From Novosphingobium barchaimii LL02 (GTDB taxonomy: Bacteria > Pseudomonadota > Alphaproteobacteria > Sphingomonadales > Sphingomonadaceae), in contig NZ_KQ130456.1 of the NCBI RefSeq assembly GCF_001046635.1, forward strand, positions 344,013-408,012: 64,000 bases of DNA, given 5' to 3'. Position numbers and translations under genes: made by a program. The notes beneath the pieces are model-generated. The model was not told the origin of the DNA. It saw nothing but the letters and a program-made list of their open reading frames with translations, and did no database searches. This document shows positions 25,904 to 32,637 of the stretch, one piece after another (position 1 is the first letter of the stretch; each line of letters begins with the position of its first letter).

Positions 25904-26563
25904 CTACTGCGTCTGAATGCGCTTGTCGGGAACTATCCTGACGCGCTTGTCCGGCACTGCCCTGGGGCGTTTCGGGATTGCGCGGAAAGCGGGGCGAACC
26001 GGAGCATCTTCGTAGACGTATTCCACCGTCTCGGTGCAGCGCGGCTGCGGCTGCGCCGGATAGTAGCCTTGCTGCCCATAGCCGCCGTAGCCGGGATGGC
26101 CCCCGCTCTGGGTGTAGCGGGCATAGTAATCGTCGAGGTAGGCCTCGCACTCGTCCCGGTTACGGCCGGTGTCTTCCGCCTTGTCGATCACCGCCCCGGC
26201 AGCCGCGCCCACGGCCACGCCGGCGAGGGTGCCGACCGTCCGGTTACCGCGTCCTGCGATGCGGTTCCCGGCAAATCCGCCGACCGCGCCGCCGATCAGT
26301 GCGCCGCCCAAACCAGCGTCCCGTGCGGACAAACGCTGGCGGCAATCGGCCAGCCAGGCATCGCGCGCGGCAGGTTCGTATCCGCCGTAACGCTGAGCCT
26401 CGGCGGTTTGCTCATAGCCTTCGTTGTCCTGATATCCGGGCGCTTCGTCATAGACTTCCCCCGGGTACAGCCCGCCCGGATAGGCCGGGGCCTGCTGGGC
26501 CAAGGCCGGGGCAGCGGCAAGGGATATTGCCGCAACGGCGGTAACACGCAGAAGATGACGCAT
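25904..26563 (-). CDS. Outer-membrane-associated glycine zipper protein
   Basis: This 219-residue protein has a signal peptide (MRHLLRVTAVAAISLAAAPA with cleavage near ALAQ), a Tyr/Gly-rich linker, and a central glycine zipper (GALIGGAVGGFAGNRIAGRG then TLAGVAVGAAAGAVIDK), usual in SlyB/17-kDa-type surface proteins. The tail is basic with duplicated VPDKR. No lipobox is present, so it is not a lipoprotein. Role in envelope integrity is inferred only from the fold. It converges on parB with a 69-bp gap. Confidence 0.82.
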   Translation of the reverse strand: MRHLLRVTAVAAISLAAAPALAQQAPAYPGGLYPGEVYDEAPGYQDNEGYEQTAEAQRYGGYEPAARDAWLADCRQRLSARDAGLGGALIGGAVGGFAGNRIAGRGNRTVGTLAGVAVGAAAGAVIDKAEDTGRNRDECEAYLDDYYARYTQSGGHPGYGGYGQQGYYPAQPQPRCTETVEYVYEDAPVRPAFRAIPKRPRAVPDKRVRIVPDKRIQTQ

Positions 26564-26708
26564 CGGGAGAACCCTTTCGCGGTGTCAGAGACCAATTAGT
26601 CCCGTCAGTTAACGCGAAATTTAGCATCGTAAGGCGCACAAGACCAAGGATCTTGCACAGGCAATCGATGAATGTCCCGAATCGGTGCAGGCGGGCGAAG
26701 CGCCCACC

Positions 26709-27191
26709 TCAGATCGTTAGTGAGGCAACCTGCGCGATAAGCTGCATGCCGGCGGCATCTTCGGCGTCGAAGCGCCCGGGGGAGGGGCTATCGAGATCGA
26801 TCACCGCAATCACGCGGCCATCGCGCAGAACGGGCACGACCAGTTCCGAACGGCTATCGGCATCACAGGCAATATGGCCGGGAAAGGCGTGGACGTCCGG
26901 CACCACTTGGGTCGATCCCAGTGCGGCGGCGGTTCCGCAGACGCCCGCGCCCATGGGAATGCGGATGCAGGCCGGCTTGCCGATAAAAGGCCCCAGCACC
27001 AGTTCGTCACCGATCACCCGGTAAAAGCCGGCCCAGTTGAGATCGGGCAAGAACTGCCAGATCGTCGCCGCCAGGTTCGCCATGTTGGCGACCGGATCGG
27101 GCTCACCGCGCACCAGCGCATCGGCGGCGCGGGCAAGGCTGCTGTAGAGTTCGGGCTTGGGGAGGTCGGTCTGGGCGGCAAAGTCGTACAT
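26709..27191 (-). CDS. msrC: Free methionine-R-sulfoxide reductase
   Basis: This 160-residue GAF-fold enzyme reduces free L-methionine-(R)-sulfoxide. Its three cysteines (Cys75, Cys85, Cys109) have the same spacing as the catalytic set of E. coli fRMsr (84, 94, 118). They lie in GKPACIRIPMGAGVCGTAAA and FPGHIACDADSRSELVVPV. It stands alone, divergent from the PQQ-type dehydrogenase gene. Confidence 0.93.
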   Translation of the reverse strand: MYDFAAQTDLPKPELYSSLARAADALVRGEPDPVANMANLAATIWQFLPDLNWAGFYRVIGDELVLGPFIGKPACIRIPMGAGVCGTAAALGSTQVVPDVHAFPGHIACDADSRSELVVPVLRDGRVIAVIDLDSPSPGRFDAEDAAGMQLIAQVASLTI

Positions 27192-27251
27192 AGATGCCTG
27201 TTAGCGCAACTCTTTGTTGTCGCATAGGCGGCGTGGCCTTATCCCGTTGTC

Positions 27252-28730
27252 ATGCACCCGATCGTCAAGAAGACCGCCATCGCCTCCACCGTAATCGTCC
27301 TGGCTGCTGCCGGGCTGGTCTACTGGGGCCTGCACGCCAACAGTTCCGACCTGCCCAGCGATGCGACGGCAGGCAAGGACCCGCAGCTGGTCGAGCCTGC
27401 CAAGCAATGGATTCCCAGCATCGCGCTGGCAAAGCCGGTGGGTTGGGCCGCCGGAGAAGCGCCAAAGGCCGCCAAGGGCCTCGCCGTTGCGCGCTTTGCC
27501 GAAGGGCTCGATCATCCGCGCACGATGCTCACGCTGCCGAACGGCGATGTGCTGGTGGCAGAAACGAACGCCCCTGCGGGCAACAAGCCGAGCGGGTTGG
27601 TCGGCACGATAATGGGCATGATGATGAGCCGCGTCGGCGCCGGTGCGCCTTCGCCCGACCGCATCGTCCTGCTGCGCGATGGCGACGGCGACGGCAAGGC
27701 GGAGACCCGCGAAACCTTCCGCACCGCCGACATGCATTCGCCCTCCGGCATGGCCTATCGCGACGGCAAGCTCTACATCGCCAACCACGACAAGGTGCTC
27801 GAATTCGCCTTCACGCCGGGCCAGACCAAGCTCGAAGGCAAGCCACTGCGCACGATGATGGACCTGCCGCCCGCCGGTAACCACTGGATGCGCAACCTGC
27901 TGATGAGCGAGGATGGCAAGCACCTGTACGTCGCCGTGGGATCAGCCACCAATATCGCCGATAACGGCATGGAAGCCGAAACCGGGCGCGCCATGATCTG
28001 GGAAATCGATATCGAAACGGCCCGCCGCCGCCAGTTCGCCGCCGGTATGCGCAACCCCAACGGCCTTGGCTGGAACCCCTCCACCGGCGAGCTGTGGGCG
28101 ACCGTGCAGGAGCGCGACATGCTCGGCCCTGACCTCGTGCCCGATTACCTCACCAACGTGCCCGTAGGGGCCCAGTACGGCTGGCCTTGGGTCTATTGGA
28201 AGACGACCTTCGACGAGCGCGTCGAATGGCCGATGCAGACCTACATGCTCGAATATACCCGCAAGCCCGAATACGCGATGGGCGCCCACGTATCCTCGCT
28301 GGGCCTCACCTTCGCAAACGGCGGCAACCGCATGGGCAAGGGCTACGAAAACGGCGTCTTCATCGCCCGCCACGGTTCCTGGAATCGCCGCCCGGCAGCG
28401 GGCTACGATGTGGTCTTCGTACCCTTCGATGCAAACGGAAACCCGAAGGACGTGAAGCCGCAGCCTGTGTTGACAGGCTTCCTCAAGGACAATGGCGATA
28501 CCCACGGCCGCCCGACCTGGGTGGCCTGGGACAAGGGCGGCGCCCTGCTGGTGAGCGACGATACGGCTGGAATCGTCTGGCGCGTGATCGCTCCGGGTGC
28601 CCAGCCATCGGCGGCGATCAAGCCGGTGGTCACGGAGCATATGAAACCGCTTGAGGAAATCAAGGATCCCACCGCAGCGCCGGAGATGACCGGCGGGTTC
28701 CGTAAGGAAGACGACAAGCTGCTGCCCTGA
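27252..28730 (+). CDS. PQQ-dependent sugar/sorbosone dehydrogenase-like protein
   Basis: This 492-residue protein has an N-terminal membrane anchor (IASTVIVLAAAGLVYWGLHA), then a beta-propeller of the glucose/sorbosone dehydrogenase type: FAEGLDHPRTMLTLPNGDV, GMRNPNGLGWNPSTGELWAT, and HGSWNRRPAAGYDVVFVPF. It should be periplasmic and use PQQ to oxidise a sugar or aldehyde; no PQQ synthesis genes lie in the window, so cofactor supply and substrate are unknown. There is no gene linked to it in an operon. Confidence 0.85.
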   Translation: MHPIVKKTAIASTVIVLAAAGLVYWGLHANSSDLPSDATAGKDPQLVEPAKQWIPSIALAKPVGWAAGEAPKAAKGLAVARFAEGLDHPRTMLTLPNGDVLVAETNAPAGNKPSGLVGTIMGMMMSRVGAGAPSPDRIVLLRDGDGDGKAETRETFRTADMHSPSGMAYRDGKLYIANHDKVLEFAFTPGQTKLEGKPLRTMMDLPPAGNHWMRNLLMSEDGKHLYVAVGSATNIADNGMEAETGRAMIWEIDIETARRRQFAAGMRNPNGLGWNPSTGELWATVQERDMLGPDLVPDYLTNVPVGAQYGWPWVYWKTTFDERVEWPMQTYMLEYTRKPEYAMGAHVSSLGLTFANGGNRMGKGYENGVFIARHGSWNRRPAAGYDVVFVPFDANGNPKDVKPQPVLTGFLKDNGDTHGRPTWVAWDKGGALLVSDDTAGIVWRVIAPGAQPSAAIKPVVTEHMKPLEEIKDPTAAPEMTGGFRKEDDKLLP

Positions 28731-28744
28731 AGGGGGTAAGGGGC

Positions 28745-28767
28745 GCAGGGGGGCTATGCTCCCCTGC
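28745..28767. terminator. Hairpin between convergent genes
   Basis: GCAGGGGGGC-TAT-GCTCCCCTGC has a 10-pair stem (one G-T) between the ends of the dehydrogenase gene and the leftward ATPase gene. No T-run follows, so efficiency is uncertain. Confidence 0.45.
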
Positions 28768-28774
28768 CATGTCC

Positions 28775-29611
28775 TTAGATCGTCTTGCCAGCCCGTCCGG
28801 CCAGTTCATTCACGTACTGCCACGCCACTCGTCCCGAGCGCGCGCCCCTGCGGCGGGACCATTCCAGCGCGTCGCCCTGTTCCCATTCAAGCCCGAACGC
28901 GCCTGCGTACCCGCCGATAATCGCAAGATATGCGTCCTGATCGCAGTTGTGGAAGCCAACCGACAACCCGAAGCGGTCCGCCAGCGCGAGGCGTTCGTCG
29001 ACGATATCGCGCGGATTGATGGGATCGTCCTGCTCGGCCATCGAGCGGCCCACGATAGCGCGGCGGTTGGAGGTTACGGCAAGGCGCACGTTCGCAGGGC
29101 GCGCCTCGACGCCGCCTTCGAGCCAGGAGCGCAGGACGCGCGGGCCTGAGCCGTCGCCTTCCTCAAAACCGAGATCGTCGATGAACACGAGGAAGCTGCG
29201 GTCTACTCTGCCCAGAGCGGCGAACAGGGCGGAGACGCCTGAGAGCGCTTCCTGCGCTACCTGAACAAGCGCGATGCGGCCCCGGTGAGCAGCATCGGCA
29301 GCGCAGATGGCAGCACGCAGCAGGGCGGATTTGCCCATCCCGCGTGAACCCCAGAGCAGCATGTCGTGGGCGGCGTACCCTGCTGCAAGACGCTCGACAT
29401 TGGTGACGACGCGGTCCTTCTGGTTGTCGATCCCGCGCAGCAGGGTGAGGGCGGGAGCGTCGAGCCGCTCGACGCCGCGCGCGCTGCTTCCGGCCCATAC
29501 GTACGCGGGGTGGGCAAGCCAGTCGGTCTGGTCTGCGGTGTGCGGGGCGAGGCGTTCGAGGGCTTCGGCGATTCGGGTCAGCAGGGCGGCGTCGGGTGTT
29601 GCGGTGGTCAT
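28775..29611 (-). CDS. DUF815 AAA-type ATPase
   Basis: This 278-residue protein belongs to the DUF815/AAA family. Walker A is WGSRGMGKSALLRAA and Walker B is FLVFIDDLGFEEGDG, with a sensor-like VRLAVTSNRRAIVG and a following helical domain. Biological role is not established; such proteins are widespread single genes. The frame extends 39 codons further upstream into the threonylcarbamoyl synthase region, but MTTATPDAALLTRIAEA is the sensible start. It diverges from tsaC with a 49-bp gap. Confidence 0.85.
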   Translation of the reverse strand: MTTATPDAALLTRIAEALERLAPHTADQTDWLAHPAYVWAGSSARGVERLDAPALTLLRGIDNQKDRVVTNVERLAAGYAAHDMLLWGSRGMGKSALLRAAICAADAAHRGRIALVQVAQEALSGVSALFAALGRVDRSFLVFIDDLGFEEGDGSGPRVLRSWLEGGVEARPANVRLAVTSNRRAIVGRSMAEQDDPINPRDIVDERLALADRFGLSVGFHNCDQDAYLAIIGGYAGAFGLEWEQGDALEWSRRRGARSGRVAWQYVNELAGRAGKTI

Positions 29612-29660
29612 CTGCGCGCTTTTCCTTGGCAATCGTCGCGCGCGGCTATAGCGGCGAGGG

Positions 29661-30608
29661 ATGGACCACGCCAGTCGACCCGCCATGCTCGATACGTCCC
29701 CGGAAGGTATTTCGGCGGCGGCCGACATTCTGCGTGATGGCAGGCTGGTCGCGGTGCCTTCGGAGACGGTCTACGGGCTGATGGCGCGGGCGGACCGGGA
29801 TGCGTCCGTCGCGGCGATCTACCGTGCCAAGGGGCGCCCCAGTTTCAATCCGTTGATCGTTCATGTCTCCGATCTTGCCGCCGCGCAGGAACTGGCGCGT
29901 TTCGATGCAAGGTCCTTGCAGCTGGCGGAGGCGTTCTGGCCGGGGGCGTTGACCTTGGTGCTGCCCCTGCGTGAAGGCGCCGCCGTTGCGCAGGCGGTGA
30001 CGGCCGGCCTGCCGACATTGGCGCTGCGCTGCCCGGCCCATCCGGTCATGCGGGCGGTGATCGAGGCGGCGGGGCTGGCACTTGCCGGTCCCTCGGCCAA
30101 CCGCAGCGGCGGGGTCAGTCCGACTGATGCCGTCCATGTCGTGGCCTCCCTGGGCGCGAACGTGGATGCTGTTGTCGATGGCGGGGCCTGCGAAGCGGGG
30201 CTGGAATCGACGATCGTGGCGCTGCGCGAGGATGGCCGGTGGCAGGTCTTGCGGCCGGGCCCGATAACCGAGACACGGATCGAAGCCATCCTGGGCACGC
30301 CGAGCGAGCCGGTTACCTCGCATGAAGTCGAGGCGCCGGGGCAACTCGCGAGCCACTATGCGCCGGGTAAGCCGGTACGGCTCGAAGCCGTTTCTGCCGA
30401 GGCGGATGAGTTCCATATCGGGTTCGGCGCCGTGGCGGGGCATACCACGCTGTCAGCCAGCGGCGATCTGGCAGAGGCGGCGGCGCGGCTCTATTCTCTG
30501 CTGCATGAAGCGGCCGCTGCGCCGCACGTCCGCATCGCCATCGCCCCGATCCCCGACAGCGACATCGGAACGGCCATTAACGATCGCCTCCGCCGCGCGG
30601 CCGCGTAG
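29661..30608 (+). CDS. tsaC: L-threonylcarbamoyladenylate synthase, Sua5 type
   Basis: This 315-residue enzyme makes threonylcarbamoyl-AMP for t6A37 of tRNAs. The YrdC domain (about 25-205) has VPSETVYGLMARAD, KGRPSFNPLIVHV, and LAGPSANRSGGVSPT; a Sua5 C-terminal domain (about 220-315) begins after the linker PGQLASHYAPGKPV. The longer form with the extra domain is therefore present, not the short TsaC. An alternative start at MLDTSPEG (29685) would remove eight residues. Confidence 0.93.
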   Translation: MDHASRPAMLDTSPEGISAAADILRDGRLVAVPSETVYGLMARADRDASVAAIYRAKGRPSFNPLIVHVSDLAAAQELARFDARSLQLAEAFWPGALTLVLPLREGAAVAQAVTAGLPTLALRCPAHPVMRAVIEAAGLALAGPSANRSGGVSPTDAVHVVASLGANVDAVVDGGACEAGLESTIVALREDGRWQVLRPGPITETRIEAILGTPSEPVTSHEVEAPGQLASHYAPGKPVRLEAVSAEADEFHIGFGAVAGHTTLSASGDLAEAAARLYSLLHEAAAAPHVRIAIAPIPDSDIGTAINDRLRRAAA

Positions 30609-30615
30609 GACGAAC

Positions 30616-30939
30616 TCAGCGGGGCTGGTATGCTCTTGGGCTAATCGCCTGGATATCGGAATAATCGTCGCGGGCCTTGGCGCAGGAGGATTCCGTGCCT
30701 GCCCGGCATTCGCGCAGGTGCTTCTGGTATTGGCGGTCCAGCTTACCGCGTTCTTCCTCTTGCTTGCGCAGTTGGCGGCCGCGCTTTTCGTCGGACTCCG
30801 ATTGGCTGGTGGTGGTCCAGTCGACTGCCTTGCTGGCGACGCGGACGGGCGCGGTCACGACGCTGGCAACGGTGCGGACGCAGCCGGAAAGCATCGGAAG
30901 GGCAGCGATTGCCAGTAGCAGGGCAGGACGGTTCATCAT
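30616..30939 (-). CDS. Small lipoprotein, unknown function
   Basis: This 107-residue protein starts MMNRPALLLAIAALPMLSGC, a signal peptide with a clear lipobox (LSGC; lipidated Cys20). The mature part is charged and helical (SDEKRGRQLRKQEEERGKLD), with two further cysteines at ECRAGTESSC. I recognise no domain. The frame runs 41 codons further upstream without a signal sequence, so the internal start is used. It converges on tsaC with a 7-bp gap. Confidence 0.75.
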   Translation of the reverse strand: MMNRPALLLAIAALPMLSGCVRTVASVVTAPVRVASKAVDWTTTSQSESDEKRGRQLRKQEEERGKLDRQYQKHLRECRAGTESSCAKARDDYSDIQAISPRAYQPR

Positions 30940-31033
30940 GTGCGCACGTTCACACGCGGTTGGTAACGGCGCAACGAATGATCGAGTGATCAGTGCACGG
31001 CTCACCGCAAAAGCTTCTGTTCTGAAACGTGAA

Positions 31034-31060
31034 AGGCCGCCTCCTTGCGGAAGCGGCCTC
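31034..31060 (-). terminator. Terminator-like hairpin beyond carD
   Basis: On the minus strand AGGCCGCTTCC-GCAA-GGAGGCGGCCT forms an 11-pair stem with one mismatch, followed by TTTC. It lies just beyond the carD stop and an intervening parS-type site. Confidence 0.7.
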
Positions 31061-31064
31061 AAAT

Positions 31065-31080
31065 TGTTTCACGTGAAACG
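31065..31080. other. parS-type site, one mismatch, beyond carD
   Basis: TGTTTCACGTGAAACG matches parS except the last base. It lies 4 bp from the carD stop and 5 bp from the hairpin, 5.2 kb beyond parB. Confidence 0.85.
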
Positions 31081-31084
31081 CCGA

Positions 31085-31618
31085 TCAGGCGGTTTCAGGC
31101 GTGTCGTAATACTTCGGTGCGTGCTCGTTGAGGATCGAGAGGATCTTCTTGAGTGCAGCCGGCTCGTCCGTCTTTTCCATCGCCGCGAGTTCGCGGGCGA
31201 GGCGCGATGAAGCAGCCTCGAAAATCTGGCGCTCTGAATAGCTTTGCTCGGGTTGATCGTCGGCGCGGAACAGGTCGCGCGTCACCTCGGCGATAGACAC
31301 GAGGTCGCCGGAGTTGATCTTGGCTTCGTATTCCTGGGCGCGGCGCGACCACATGGTGCGCTTTACCTTGGGCTTACCCGTAAGCGTAGCGAGTGCTTCG
31401 CGCAGGGTCTTATCCGACGACAGCTTGCGCATGCCGATGGATTCGACTTTGTTGACAGGAACACGGAGCGTCATACGCTCTTTTTCGAACCTCAAAACGT
31501 AAAGCTCGAGTTGCATCCCGGCAATTTCCTGCTTCTGCAGCTCGATGACACGACCCACGCCGTGCTTAGGGTAAACGACGTAATCTCCAACATCGAAGGC
31601 ATCGGCCCTGGTTGCCAT
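31085..31618 (-). CDS. carD: CarD/CdnL-family RNA polymerase-binding regulator
   Basis: This 177-residue protein has the N-terminal RNA-polymerase-interacting domain (FDVGDYVVYPKHGVGRVIEL, YVLRFEKERMTLRVPV) and a C-terminal helical DNA-binding domain (KRTMWSRRAQEYEAKINSGD). In Caulobacter CdnL stabilises open complexes at growth and ribosomal promoters; the same role is inferred. AAAGGA lies 8 bp before the ATG at 31618; an in-frame ATG five codons upstream is unlikely. A 349-bp leader separates it from fdxA. Confidence 0.93.
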   Translation of the reverse strand: MATRADAFDVGDYVVYPKHGVGRVIELQKQEIAGMQLELYVLRFEKERMTLRVPVNKVESIGMRKLSSDKTLREALATLTGKPKVKRTMWSRRAQEYEAKINSGDLVSIAEVTRDLFRADDQPEQSYSERQIFEAASSRLARELAAMEKTDEPAALKKILSILNEHAPKYYDTPETA

Positions 31619-31845
31619 GTATCGTCCTTTCACCTGCAGGGTTCCCGATTGTTCTGAATTGGGAGAAAAACCGGAAGGATGCGACTCCGGAGGCGCGTCA
31701 ACGCCTCTACCGCCCGGTCAGATTACTCTCCCAACCGTCTGCTTTCGAACCCTGCCTCGCAATAAAGAATGCCTGCCGAACGAGCAGAGGGCCCGGGCAG
31801 TTGAACGATTATATAGCACCGATTTGGTAAAATTGCCAGAGGCGC

Positions 31846-31863
31846 GAAAACGATTTCGTTTTC
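31846..31863. repeat. Inverted repeat in carD leader region
   Basis: GAAAACGA-TT-TCGTTTTC is a perfect 8-bp-arm palindrome with a 2-nt centre; GGCGC/CGCC flanks extend the stem with one bulged base. It may be a regulator binding site or a terminator part. Confidence 0.6.
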
Positions 31864-31930
31864 CGCCTCCGCACTTGGCCGCTCACGGCCGGAATGGCGC
31901 ATTTCCGCGTGAAAATCGCGCTATTTCAAC

Positions 31931-31954
31931 GCAGCCGGGTAGGTGCCCGGCTGC
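31931..31954 (-). terminator. Hairpin downstream of fdxA
   Basis: GCAGCCGGG-TAGGTG-CCCGGCTGC is a perfect 9-bp stem lying 14 bp beyond the fdxA stop; the minus strand continues GTTGAAATA. T-run is weak. Confidence 0.6.
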
Positions 31955-31967
31955 GGTATCACAAAAA

Positions 31968-32306
31968 TCAGTCGCCTTCGCCCGGTTCGGGCGAGAAGAA
32001 CTTTTCGAACTTTCCTTCGACGTCCTTCATCTCGTCCGCGTCGTCGGGCGCGTCCTTTTTCGTGGTGATATTAGGCCATTCCGCCGAATACTTGGCGTTC
32101 AGTTCCATCCATTGCTCAAGGCCGCTGTCTGTGTCTGGCAGGATTGCTTCTGCCGGGCACTCAGGCTCGCACACGCCGCAGTCGATGCACTCGCTGGGAT
32201 TGATGACGAGCATGTTCTCGCCCTCGTAGAAGCAATCCACGGGGCAGACTTCCACGCAGTCCATGTACTTGCACCTGATGCAGGCGTCGGTGACGACATA
32301 CGTCAT
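31968..32306 (-). CDS. fdxA: Seven-iron ferredoxin FdxA
   Basis: This 112-residue ferredoxin binds one [3Fe-4S] and one [4Fe-4S] cluster. The cysteines are in [19 protein letters not shown] and [16 protein letters not shown], the expected pattern. The C-terminal 40 residues are acidic ([15 protein letters not shown]) and specific to the alphaproteobacterial form. It is 18 bp downstream of the S4-domain gene in the helicase-S4-fdxA series. Confidence 0.95.
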   Translation of the reverse strand: MTYVVTDACIRCKYMDCVEVCPVDCFYEGENMLVINPSECIDCGVCEPECPAEAILPDTDSGLEQWMELNAKYSAEWPNITTKKDAPDDADEMKDVEGKFEKFFSPEPGEGD

Positions 32307-32324
32307 GAGTGCGCAATCCTTCCT

Positions 32325-32618
32325 TCAGGCGTCATTCGATTGCCGCGCTGCTATGAGATCAGCGGGCCTCCCGTCAAGCACTCTATAGCAGGCCAGCGCT
32401 TCGCTTGAAGGCCCGCGGCGGACTGGCAGGGAAAGGACTTCTATCACAAGGACACCTGTAGCTATCGGCAGTGTCAATATGTCGCCCGTGCCGATCTTCT
32501 GGTGAGCGCGGTCAATTCGGCGGCCGTTGAGGCGGATGTGGCCTTCTTCCGCCATCGCCAAGGCCAGCGGACGGCTCTTCACGAGCCGCAGGAACCAAAG
32601 TAGCTTGTCCACTCTCAT
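32325..32618 (-). CDS. S4-domain RNA-binding protein (Hsp15-like)
   Basis: This 97-residue protein starts MRVDKLLWFLRLVKSRPLAL and continues with the S4 fold (HIRLNGRRIDRAHQKIGTGD). It resembles HslR/Hsp15, which rescues stalled 50S subunits carrying peptidyl-tRNA. The frame continues 69 codons upstream into the helicase gene, but MRVDKLLW is the standard start. Gap to helicase is 19 bp. Confidence 0.9.
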   Translation of the reverse strand: MRVDKLLWFLRLVKSRPLALAMAEEGHIRLNGRRIDRAHQKIGTGDILTLPIATGVLVIEVLSLPVRRGPSSEALACYRVLDGRPADLIAARQSNDA

Positions 32619-32637
32619 GGGGCCGCTCTTGCAGGCA

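Larger units (their letters stand above)
31619..31967. other. Intergenic region upstream of carD
   Basis: This 349-bp gene-free stretch between fdxA and carD holds the fdxA-side hairpin, a perfect AT-rich inverted repeat at 31846-31863 and presumably the carD promoter. No convincing small ORF is seen. The region is relatively AT-rich compared with neighbours (TTGAACGATTATATAGCACC at 31801). Confidence 0.5.
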
